Translations under genes and position numbers: made by a program
Source of the DNA: Epiperipatus broadwayi
Taxonomy: Eukaryota; Onychophora; Udeonychophora; Euonychophora; Peripatidae
Length of the DNA: 64,000 bases
Assembly (NCBI GenBank): GCA_028023455.1
Contig: JAQFVV010000063.1
Span: 4,335,081-4,399,080 of the forward strand
Direction of reading: 5' to 3'
Shown here: one piece after another, positions 22,777-33,385 of the stretch
How positions within the stretch are numbered: position 1 is the stretch's first letter
How the letters are laid out: every line of letters begins with the position of its first letter
The notes under the pieces: generated by a model
What the model saw: the letters and a program-made list of their open reading frames with translations, nothing else
What the model was told of the DNA's origin: nothing
Database searches by the model: none

Positions 22777-25519
22777 TTTTTGTTTTATTTAAAATAATTT
22801 TGTTGCTTTAATGTATTTTTGTTATTTCTAAAGACATTTCTAATAATAATTTAGCTTAAAAATAATTTTATTTTGCTACAGTATGATATTCTTCATAAAG
22901 AGCACATGAAAAAGTATGTCAATCTTAATATATTTAACTAATAGTGCAATTTATAAAGGATATGTGTATCAGTATTAAATTTAATTAAAATATTTATCAT
23001 TCAGAAAATAATTTTAATATCTCACTGCAATTGAAATAATGTCTAGAGTTGAGAAAGGTTTGGGAAGTGAAACCAATAATTTGAATTAGGTAAATTAAAT
23101 TAGTAACTAAGCTTTACAAAATAGATTCATTGTAGGACTTGGTGGCCATTGTTTGAACCTTAATTTTTAAGCGAAAAATGCTTATTAATTTATTTATACA
23201 TTGGATGATATGGTTATTGTGTGAAATAATGCATATTTTAAATGAACATTGTTATTCTTTACTTTTTTGTGGTGAGTGGAATTTGGTTCATGTATATGTA
23301 CAATTTTAAGATTGTTTAACTGTGATCTTAAATCCAAATACAGCTGATCTATCATGATACTTATAATCAGTAATTTTATTTTTCATTATTTATAAATGTA
23401 AGTCGTATTACTTTTACTGTTAATTGCTTTTTTAAAATATGAATTCATCTTTTTTTTCTCCTTTTAATTTTATTTGATCTCTTTTTCTATCATACTTCAG
23501 CTACACATATTACAATCTGATTAACTTTCTAATTCTTTTTAATCTTGTCTCATTTGAATGAGATAGAATGATAATTTGTGAATTACCAGATTCATTAATT
23601 GAAATTAATGTCTGCTTCATGTTCTGGAACTTGTATTGGCGTAAATATTAATCTCAATATTTTTTTTAATTGTTCCGCTTCATTTAATTCCTCTGTATAG
23701 ATTTGCTTTTTATTTTATTTTACTGTCATTGTAGATTTTAATAATAAGTATTTTTTTTAGTTTTGATTATCAATAGTACTTTCCATATTTCCATATTTAT
23801 ATTGTGCTAACAACTTTAATTGTCTTTTATAATCTTTTGAATTTATGTTAGTAGAAGTCATGAAGTCTTAATAACAGGTCTAATAACATATAATCCCATA
23901 CCAAACACAATTTTTGTTTTTCACTTGCATAGTTGAAACTAAATAGTCCTCCAAGCTTTTTTTTTTTTTTTTATTGCTAATCATTTGTGATATAGGTAAT
24001 TAATGAAAAGAAGTTTTGGGGTTTTTTTTCTTTTTTTTAAAAAAAAAGGATAGATAGCAGTGTTTGTAATCCTAGAATTATGCCAGAAAGATATATAACA
24101 AACCCATACAATTATTGAAACTAAATATAAATATATATGTTGCAATCTTGGATTACGGTTTATAATTTTAACTTGTTACCATTTGGTGTGTGTATCTTTT
24201 GACACACCTTCACTCATTTTTAACAAATCTTTTATTTTACTTCATAGATGTAAATGTGTGCACATTTTCTGTTTTGAAGTATAAATGATTTTAAAGATCT
24301 ATGATGTTAGAAGTATAACATTGGGACTATTGAATACATATATAATTGTTGAAAATTGCTCTCTATGCAAAATATTGTTGTTATTATTATTTATAGCCTT
24401 CAAGACTTTTTATTCCTATATTAGTTCATTGATAATTATAGTATATTTTATAAATAAATAATAAATGTATTATCTTTTATTTAAGTTTATATGATCAATA
24501 TGTATAAAATTGTTTATTTCTTCTGCAAACGTCAAGTTGCTCTAATATTTATTTGAGTCAGGTATATTTAAAGAACTTTAAATAAATTAATACTTCAAGA
24601 ACTTTTCTTATTTATAAATTTCAATTTATTTTAATACATATTTTTATCTTTCATGAGATACAATATTCGTTAAATAAGTGAAAATTAATATTATTTTTGT
24701 TTCCCTCCTATGATATATCCAACAATATATTTTAGTTTAGAAAATTGCATTTTGAAATTACATGTATGTTCGTCAATTTTAATTCATGAAATGAAATTTT
24801 GTTTAAAATATCGTGTATAATTTATTAATAATACTTTTTTTTTCATGAATCATCCGTATTTCATTATAACTTTGTGATTTAATCATTAATTTTTTCCTTA
24901 TTTATTCGCAATGTTTTTTTTCTTCTCCTTCCTTACTTATACAATAATTATATAAATTTTATTGTTCGTTGTAATTATTCGAAATTTTTTTTTTTTTACT
25001 GACAGATAAACTTACAATTTTAACATTGTTTATATATAATTAATATATATGTTTTGAAATTTTTAAAATCAGTGCGTTGTTGTTTTTTTTTTTAAATATA
25101 TATATAATAAAAATTTCAAATTAAAAAAAATGTTTTCTTTAAATGGTGGGGGGGTTGTTGCTTTACTACAAATAGAAATTAAAATTTGAACTTTTTTATA
25201 TTTTTGAATTATTAGAAAATATATGTGAATATGTAATTATAATAAGTTGGGTATGAACTTTAAAAAATTATTAATAAATATTTTGCTTAGATTTTAAACT
25301 GCTAAATTTTCAGTAGCAGGCTTAATGATATTTCACCTGTAGTTAAGTTGATGAAATAATTTTAATATTATAAAGAATATTATGAATCTTGAATTGATAA
25401 TATTAAACTATTGGGCAGAAATGATACCAAATATTATATCTATAATGAATTCAAGTACAGAAGTTTTTTTAATTCCCGTGAAATATTTTAATTAATCAAT
25501 ATAATAACTGAAACACAGG
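22777..25519. other. AT-rich intergenic sequence
   Basis: No gene or element recognised on either strand. Contains long T-runs near 23,960 and 24,030 and a G8 run near 25,148. A phrase found earlier (GTTGGGTATGAACTT) recurs near 21,304 and 25,246 without a longer match. Confidence 0.5.
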
Positions 25520-25760
25520 CTTGTTATATACCTGTGGCTATATATATGTAATATAGGGTATATGAGCACAGACTTTCACACCACCCACCTCTCTCCACTC
25601 TATCTAATAACACTGATATACCTAAACACATATATGCTGAAAAGATAAATAATCACCAATATACGTATTTCATGCTAAACCAGCAATCATCACTTGGTCT
25701 AGACTATCATCTTTACACACATATATAGTATAAGTGCTCAGATATATATTAAGATAGACT
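25520..25760 (+). repeat. Foldback family R1, single-arm copy
   Basis: Matches the left half of the 5476-5811 element in order: an ACAGGCTT...CCTG stem, TATATATGTAATATA, AGACTTTCACAC-ACCCACC, TGAAAAGATAAATAATCACC, TTTCATGCTAAACCAGCAATC, ending TATTAAGATAGAC. The inverted partner arm is missing. Confidence 0.8.
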
Positions 25761-25761
25761 A

Positions 25762-25796
25762 TAACTTATAGTTATTTTGAAAATAACTATAAGTTA
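25762..25796. repeat. Perfect 17-bp inverted repeat
   Basis: TAACTTATAGTTATTTT and its exact inverse around a single G. It lies directly at the truncated end of the R1 copy, so it may mark the junction. Confidence 0.85.
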
Positions 25797-26236
25797 GCGT
25801 TAAAAAAGTATATTACTATTTTAAGCAGTGTGCATAGAAGGTTCTATCCAAAACAGAGGTCAATATGACTTTGAAAAGGGGGTCGACTCGGAGGAGGGTG
25901 GTGTCGATAGAAAAGTAAATTAAAAATTACTTTTATATAATAAATAATTAAGTTGTAACGATTTAATTTTAAAATTAATTTGATGCTATTATATGTGAGT
26001 ATATATATAATTATGTTTTATGTAAAAATAAAAATTCATTAATTGTATTTTACTTTCAAAAGTAACCTTTATTAGTAAAAAGATTACAAAAATTTTTAGG
26101 TACACTTACCCGTTGAGAATTACAAAGTGTTCAATGTAACAAGGTAAAACAATTATTGATTATATAAAGTACATATGCTTGATAACAATTATATCCATAA
26201 AAGGGTTGCTATAATGTTTATTAATGTGTATCGGAA
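25797..26236. other. AT-rich sequence
   Basis: No gene seen. One GC-richer patch (GGGGGTCGACTCGGAGGAGGG near 25,878) stands out from the background but matches nothing I recognise. Confidence 0.45.
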
Positions 26237-26523
26237 CATGGGTATCTGTACATGGATCTACATGGCCCAGCCGCTGAGAAGTTATTCATCACCCAATGAT
26301 CCCACCCCTGGGGCCCCCAAGCGAAGACCCAAATGCTTCAGCTGAATATGTAGACAAGTCCAGCATTGCAACAACTACCACAACAGGCAGCGAGGTCCAA
26401 TGCTCAAGTCCATTAAGCAATAAACTCTTAACCCACAGCCAAGCCATGTCAAGATCATTTTTAGATTTTTGAATATTGAATTTTAAGGTAATGCTCTAAC
26501 CCACTGAGCCACCCTTCCAAAAG
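26237..26523 (-). mobile_element. tRNA-derived SINE, minus orientation
   Basis: Read on the minus strand it begins GGGTGGCTCAGTGGGTTAGAG (26,493-26,515). TGGCTCAGTGG matches the pol III A-box consensus. Then comes the same anticodon-region phrase (ACCTTAAAATTCAATATTCAA) found in the plus-strand copy at 28.56 kb. The B box is missing from this copy. The remaining ~200 bp is markedly GC-richer than the surroundings and includes GGGGGCCCCAGGGGTGGGATC. It has no coding pattern. End coordinates are approximate. Confidence 0.65.
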
Positions 26524-26639
26524 AAATTTCATATACTTATCTGTGAGGTTCCTCCTAATTTTTCCACTTGCAAACCTTCATGGGAATATCAAAAGAAATA
26601 TTGTACTAAGCAGTGTACTAGTTTCATCTGTTAAAAATC

Positions 26640-28495
26640 TCAGTTTTAAACTTCTAGGATGCTGAAATTGTTGTTCTCCGAAAAGGATTAAACTTTGCCA
26701 TCATACCATCTAATATTGATTTATTTAATATAACGGCAGCCATTGAGGAAGTCACTTAAAAAATGCATTTAAAAGAAGCAACAGAATTACACTAGAGAAT
26801 AAAACGAACACTTGAGAAACAACAAAAATTGAAGTCAAACATATCCTACGATGAGAGAAAAAGCAATTAAATCTCTTAAAATTGATATATCTATAATCAT
26901 TTTTCCAGTTGACAAAGGCATTGCAACAGTTGTAATGGATACAACTGATTATGATACAAAAACTCCTCACAGCAAGCCAATATAGAAAAATAGCAAAAAA
27001 TCTGATACCGAATACAGAAATAAAGTTACACAAGTGTTATTCATAAAGCATTACAGATACTTCAGTGATTCAGAAACAAGTAAACTAGCATCATGTTTCA
27101 GTAAAATTCCTCATCTTTTTGATCTACCTAAAAACTGTAAAGATCATGTTTTATTAAGACCTATTGTTAGTTCAAGATATTCATCTTGCCAAAATTTTGT
27201 CAAGATTTCTTTGCAAAGTTTTTAGTTTTTTGGCATACAAGACTCAGTCTTTTGTCAGGGATTCTAGACACTTTGTAGAATTAATCAAGAACATGACAAT
27301 TGAAAAAACTGACATACTAATAAGCTTTAATGTGGAAAGTTTGTTCACAAATATTATGAAGCATTGTCTATTGTAAGAAAAAGACTAAATAGTGATAATA
27401 GCTTTGAAGCCAGAACAACCCTTCATTATTAATAATATAACAGAACTATTAACATTCTGCATTACAACAACCTACTTTCAATTCAACATACAATTCTTCC
27501 ATTAAAGAATGGCTATGGTCTCACCGCTGTCATCCCTGATTAGCCATATTTACACAGAGGAACCTGAAACCACAATCATAAAGACTACTCCATATCCACC
27601 TAAAGTTTAGCTTCACTATGTTGATGATACATTTGTTGTAAGGCCACATGGTGAAACACTTTTACAAACTTTCTGGAAACACATCAATAACATATCCCTT
27701 TCAATTAAATTCACAATAGAATCAGAACAACAACACAAATTGGCATTCTTTGATGTTCATGTGACAAGACTCCCTCATGGCAAAATCAAAATTACAATTG
27801 ACAGAAAACTAACACTTACAGAAAAATACTTAGCATATACATCCAGTGACACTAGAAATATAACATATGAAGATATACTATCACTATGGAACAGAGAAAG
27901 GTTTGTTCAGAAACTAATGCTTTAAAAAAAGAAAAGATCCATATAGAACAAACTTATAAAAAATGGTTATCCATAAACTGTTATTAAAATAGACGACATA
28001 GAAAACCATCAAAAGAAAAAAACAATTATTGTTATTGCAGTATATTCACATATACAAAAAATAGTAAACAAATTAAGAAAAAATCTGCAATCAGTATAAC
28101 ATCAGAACAGCTCATACCACACTATGAGGAATTTAGCATCTACAAAGGCTAAACTTGAAATACTGAAAAAGGAAAACTGCATCTTTGAAATAGCATGTGA
28201 ATGTGGAAGAATGTATATTGGTGAGACCAGTCACCCCATTGAAAAACAATTGCAAGAACACAAACTGATGATTAGAAGAGAGAAAATCAATTTATCTAAG
28301 GTACCTGATCATGTATGTACTTATGTTCAATTGGGAAAATACAAAAATATTGTCTAGAGAGGAAAAGGTACAAAAAACTACATTCAAAAAAAGCTGCTCA
28401 CATTACAATGGTGAATCACCCATAAGTCAACCTAATATGACTATACATAACATATGGAAACCATTAATCAACATTGTCCTTAGGAAAGAGTAAAG
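26640..28495 (+). pseudogene. Penelope-like element relic (RT plus GIY-YIG endonuclease)
   Basis: The plus strand keeps the Penelope-like ORF order across frameshifts and stops. The RT N-terminal block has IIFPVDKGIATVVMDTTDYD (about 26,905-26,965). The next block is ENLP..RPIVSS-like at 27,125-27,180. LISFNVESLFTNI follows near 27,320-27,355. The catalytic YVDD is at 27617-27628, followed by an AFFDVHVTRLPHG-like segment at 27.75 kb. The C-terminal endonuclease has IACECGRMYIGETSHPIEK at about 28,190-28,245, with the YIG motif and the characteristic CxC. RT followed by GIY-YIG is diagnostic of Penelope-like elements. Such enzymes copy the element at a nick made by the endonuclease. The relic is not functional. 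Confidence 0.85.
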
Positions 28496-28551
28496 AAATC
28501 AGAAGGAATCTTGTACATAAATACATGAAATTTCCACTGACTGTTGATACC

Positions 28552-28700
28552 TCTGTTGGTTAGAGCATTTACCTTAAAATTCAATATTCAAGAATCTAAG
28601 GGTCAGGTTCGATTCCCATGCTGGTACTGTCATTGATCAAGTCAGGCAACAAGAGTTGAATAAAAATATTACCTAATTAAAACAGGCAAAACTTTCTTTA
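28552..28700 (+). mobile_element. tRNA-derived SINE head, plus orientation
   Basis: GGTTAGAGC (28,558) and a perfect B box GGTTCGATTCC at 28616-28626 sit about 50 bp apart, as in a tRNA gene. The phrase ACCTTAAAATTCAATATTCAA between them matches the SINE at 26.24-26.52 kb. It reads away from the Penelope relic, mirror-image to that other copy. The cloverleaf is not intact, so this is a SINE or retro-pseudogene rather than a tRNA gene. Confidence 0.7.
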
Positions 28701-28870
28701 CAGTAGTGCTATTCAGTGCCAGCCAGAGTAATCAATGGGTGCCAGAAGGCTTGTGCATAAAATCCCCATCCAGTGCATACTCATCCTATATCCCCAGACT
28801 AGTTTATGGCTTGTGGCCTTCATCAGTGAGGAGCCTTGAATCTGAGAGCACTGCATCTAGATCTTAGGAT
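28680..28870 (-). repeat. Repeat family R2 with hammerhead-like core
   Basis: On the minus strand this contains GATTCAAGGCTCCTCA, CTGATGA (28820-28826), AGGCCACAAGCCA, then TAAAC where other copies have GAAAC, then TAGTCTGGGGATA. It ends at AAAGTTTTGCCTGTTTTAA. It matches 57,691-57,975 and both arms of 31,411-31,715. The outer inverted arm is missing. The G-to-T change in the GAAA box should inactivate any ribozyme here. Confidence 0.75.
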
Positions 28871-30896
28871 CTAATGTAACCCTCCAGCAGCCACTTTTTA
28901 TCTCTACTTAACTATGAGAATAAAATTGAAAAACACAATAATATTTTTAATCTAAGCTCACTATCTTATATGGTCATATAGGTTCTGAACTCAATTCAGT
29001 ACCCGTACATTGTGGTGTCTTTGTCTCTTTAACAACCATAGCCACCACTATCCTATTTGGCAGGATTGGTATTAAACCACTAAACATCACACGATCACCA
29101 TTTCTTCTGCATATACCAACCTGTGCCCTATTAGTAACAGTTGAATGTACTTTGAAAATTTAAATGAAGTTAAATTTTTCTAAAGGCATTCAATACCCAA
29201 TACTAGATGATAGAAATAGTCCAATATTTAAATACAATCTATTATTATTATTTAACTTTATTTTCATAACAAACCTTTGTCAAGTTTTAGCAATACTACA
29301 TAAAATTTTGTTACAGTAATTTTCATAGCAAATCTAGTCCAATGAATTTTGCTCTCAGATTATTATTTTTTTTATTATAACAGCAACAGTCATTTAGCAA
29401 CTGTATACATTAAATAATATAGAAGATAGTAATACACTTTTGTTTAAATATATATTAGTAAATACATATTTTTGATTGATTTTATATAAAATATTTGTCT
29501 ATTGAATGTAATTTAACTAGAAAGATAATAAAATTAATATTTATTAAATAAATCAGAGCAAGTAAAATAAGATTATAAAATAGAAACTTGGCAGAGACAG
29601 ACAAAGAGGAAGAGAGATAGGTGTAAGCTATTTAAATAATTTAATATTTTAAGCATCTTTAAAAAAATGTAAGATAAGTATAATAATAACTATATAGTAG
29701 TTTTATGTGAAATTATTTCAGTTTTAACAATAGTTTATTATTGGATATGATTTTTATATTTTTGTATATAATAATTTTACACACTTGCAATAATCTCTCT
29801 ATATAAAATCCATGCGAATCTATGTTTGTCTGCAAGGCTGTCACATATTTCCTATGAATGTATATTTGTAAGACTGTCTCATGTCAACCCAACCATTTAA
29901 AAAAACTTAAACTTTGTTTTTATAAATAGATAATTATAACTAATTAAACTGTAATTTATATTAGGAGCATTTTATGCAAAGGAAGTATTTCCATTTTTTA
30001 TATTTAATAATCTATAATTTTTATTACAAAACATTTTATGCGAAGAAAGTAATTCTACCATTAAACAGAATTTTTTTTAAGATGCAGTTGTCCATAATAC
30101 TGTCAAATTCACATATCAAATATAAGAGGTATATTTAAAAATTGTAATTTTAATTTAGTTTTATTTATAGAATGATGACCTTTTAGGCTGGATACATTTC
30201 TAACATATATTTATATAATATTAAAATCTTTAATTTACATAAAATTTTAAAAAAATTATTAAAGCAATCAATTAAAAAAAACTATTACAAAAACGATTTC
30301 AGGACAGCTATATTTCTCACATTTGTTAAAACAATCAATTAAAAAAAAAAGACATGGCCTTTACAGGCCAGTTATGTCTGGTATAAATTTATTGATTACA
30401 AAATTATTGTTTTTTTTTATACAGATGCAAGCTTTTGCTTATAGTCATTCCAATGTATTCATATCCTTTATATATAAAATATAATAAATTTGATAAAACA
30501 ATTTCAAGTAAACTAGATTTAATTAAATGGAAGTTAACTGTAGAACAAATTGACAATCTGCATCTTAAATGGAGACAATCAACACTTGATCAAAAAAAGA
30601 AATATAAATACAAAAAAATGTAATTATTTAATCTATTTTCCATTGAAAAGTATCAGAAGTCTGACTTGAGTAAAAATAAATCAATTGTCAAATAAATAAA
30701 AATGTATTGCTAGTTTATTAAAATTTCTCTCCTGCTATTATAAAAAGTCAATAGTTTGGCTAGTCTTCCAAAAACCTAAGTACAAAGTTTTATTAATAAT
30801 TTTTATTAGTCATTTATTAGACAAGTGATTACCCACTTAATGATATTTTTTTAGTGTAATTTTTTATTACATCACTCTCACACAAGATTGGGACTG
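28871..30896. other. AT-rich sequence with R2 tail fragment
   Basis: About 29,060-29,100 carries, inverted, the R2 tail phrase (minus strand AGAAATGGTGATCGTGTGATG). Near 29,800-30,350 the phrases CATTTTATGC(A/G)AAG and CAATCAATTAAAAAAA each occur twice, suggesting an old local duplication. The frame at 30435-30623 has no recognisable domain. Confidence 0.5.
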
Positions 30897-31372
30897 GTTT
30901 CTATCCATTTTTACCATCTTGTGGAGATATGTAATCATAAACATATGACCAGAGACATGTGAAAAATATGCATGATCCCTATGATGAACATTTCATGCTT
31001 AACAGCACTCATCAGTTGACTCAGGTCACAATCTCATATCTTTATCATTGTTCAGTATATGGAGATAGCCAGTTACTACTGTTTAATTGGTAATTGTCAA
31101 ACACAACTTTACACAAACCACCCATCAACTGGTTTGTGTCAAAGTCGTGAAGATAGTAAGTTCGACACTTGTCAATTAAATTGTAGTAATTGGTTATCTA
31201 TACATACTGAGTAATAATGAAGCTATATGCAAGCAATTGTAACCTGGGCCAACTGATGAGTGCTGGTTCAGCACACAATCTTTATTTTAGGAATTATACA
31301 TCTTTTTTACATAACCCTAGTCATATGTTTATAATTATACCTCTCCACAAGAAGCTAAAAGTGAATAGAAAA
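30897..31372. mobile_element. Large foldback element related to R1
   Basis: About 180-200-bp arms. The left starts TTTCTATCCATTTTTACCATC with CTTGTGGAG and AAACATATGAC. The right ends with their inverse, near 31,320-31,372. Inner segments (TTTCATGCT-AACAGCA, TCATCAGTTG, GAGATAGCCAGTTAC) are clearly related to the R1 inner sequence. The centre contains an ACACAAACCACCCATCAACTGG segment facing GGTTTGTGT. No coding frame and no clear target duplication. Confidence 0.7.
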
Positions 31373-31410
31373 GTTTTATACTTATAATTACAATTTTAAT
31401 TGGAATTTAC

Positions 31411-31715
31411 AATTCCTCCATATAGCAGTGCCACTTGGTGCCAATCAGAGTAATCAGTGGATGCCAGAAGGCTTGTGCATAAAATCCCTATCTAGTGCCT
31501 ACTCATCCAATATCCCCAGACTAGTTTCTGGCTTGTGGCCTTCATCAGGAGGAGCTTTGTATCTGAGAGGACTGTGCCTAGAACTCTCTGACAAAGGCCA
31601 CAAGCCAGAAACTAGTCTGGGGATATTGGATGAGTAGGCAATAGATAGGGATTTTATGCACAAGCCTTCTGGCATCTATTGATTACTCTGGTTGGCACTA
31701 ATATATGGAGAGACT
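31411..31715. mobile_element. R2 foldback with two facing hammerhead-like cores
   Basis: Two ~125-bp arms in inverted orientation around a ~40-bp centre. The left arm (31,411-31,548) carries on the minus strand CTGATGA (31542-31548), AGGCCACAAGCCA, GAAAC (31524-31528), TAGTCTGGGG. The right arm carries the same on the plus strand with CTGACAA at 31588-31594. Arms are nearly identical (ATATTGGATGAGTAGGC in both). The 69-codon frame at 31428 is a shadow of the repeat. Confidence 0.85.
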
Positions 31716-33334
31716 TTTGCCTGTTTTAATAACAGTAATGTGCTAGCATAAGAAATAGTGATCGTGTGAAATTTATAATCCCATTAACATGCTGCTATAT
31801 AATGTTTTTGTAAAGTTGAAAATTCAAAACTATCTTTAAAAATTTAAATTATTATTGATTACCAAAAACTTCTATTGAAATGAATTAAATTGGAAAAGAA
31901 TTGCCATGAAAAAATAAATGTCATGCATATTGCAAAATGTACTGCTGCCTTGTATTTTTAAAAAAGTAAAATTTTAAGAAAATTTCATTTATTGTTTTTC
32001 TGCTTAGAACATGGTTTTTGATCAAATTAATTCCTAAGAAGAATAAATGATTTTAAAATCCTGTGAAAATATAAAAATTTAATTTTAAATAGTTATATTT
32101 TAATAAAATAAATTATTACTTGTTCTGATCATTCAAAACTTTATTTTTTTTAAAATTGAGAAAAGAAATGAACTTAGCTTCAAATTCCAACAAAAATATT
32201 ATCATTTTTGCATCAAAGAAATTTGTTCCAGTAATTTTACACTCACCAGTCTTTACTCCTTGAAAAATTGAGAATGTTTTTTACCAATATATTTTAATTA
32301 ATGCATATAATGTAAACATCATTGTTCACATAGCTAATGATTCAATGCTATGGAGAAGTGAATTTGAATTCCAAAGATCCCTGATAACTATGCTCAATAA
32401 TTGGTCACTTGATTTCATAGATATTCTATATAGCATAGGTAGAGCCACTAATTAGAATTTGCCATTAAAAAATTATTTTTCACTATTATAATATTTGATC
32501 CCAATAATTTAATCTCAATTCATACATGACAATGACTATTTGAAATGAATACTTAAAACTAATGTTTGGGTGAATGGATGTTGTATTTCCACAAAATTTT
32601 ACAATTCAGATATTGCATCCATTCATCAGGAAATAAAAACCTTGTGATTAATGGGTGATTTTATCATAATACAATATAAATTGTAAAACTTGCATAATTT
32701 ATTAAAAAGTAATACATTGCTAAAAAAAATAATATAATAAACTTGTGTAATTTTATAAAAATTAATACAAGTCATGAAATCATAATTTATTAATGAACTA
32801 TGCAACTTGTCCCCAGTAATTTGATTTTTTTAAAAAAAAAGATCATTAGTTTGTATAATTTTTTAGAAAATTAGGCAAACTTATATTGTTTTTTAAGAAA
32901 TTATTAACAAACAGCAGTTTCATATTCTGTATTAATTTTTGCAAGGTTGTATCATTTTATGTTTTACGTAAATTATGCATGTTTTTATTGTTTATGTCAT
33001 ATTATTATGAAACTAACTATTAAAATTACATTGTTATTAATTCATCGTGTTGTTTTTTAAAAAAAGAAAATCCATCACAGAATTACATGTTCTCATTAGT
33101 TTGTATAATTTTTTTTCAGTACTTTCTTTGCTTTCAAAATGTAAACTTTATTGATTAGCATCTTTGATATGAATTTGATGATTCTATCTGGTATGTAAAA
33201 TTTGAATCTATTATGTATTACATCTGTGCAATCAGTAAAAATAATTGTTACTAAATAAGCAATTTTTTTTTAAATAAAATTTTAATTTCTAGCAAGTGTA
33301 ACAAGTAGCAGATAACAAAGATGATGTAACAAGT
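31716..33334. other. AT-rich sequence, R2 tail at its start
   Basis: 31,716-31,785 continues R2 (CTTTTGCCTGTTTTAATAACAG, then AGCATAAGAAATAGTGATCG). Beyond that there is no gene. A short inverted pair (TGAATGGATG / CATCCATTCA) lies near 32,570-32,628. Confidence 0.5.
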
Positions 33335-33385
33335 AACATTTAAGAAATGGTGATCATGTGATGTTTATTGGCTTAAAACATATAA
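33335..33385 (+). repeat. R2 tail fragment
   Basis: AAGAAATGGTGATCATGTGATG followed by TTATTGGCTTAAAA matches the tail of the R2 copy at 57,930-57,975. There is no hammerhead-like part here, so it is a truncated copy. Confidence 0.7.

Noticed and set aside
28124-28493. Possible standalone small endonuclease gene
   Set aside because: The YIGE and CxC motifs belong to the GIY-YIG domain of the Penelope relic, whose RT lies directly upstream in the same orientation.
31428-31637. 69-codon plus-strand open frame
   Set aside because: It lies wholly in the R2 palindrome and crosses its centre. It is not preserved in other R2 copies.
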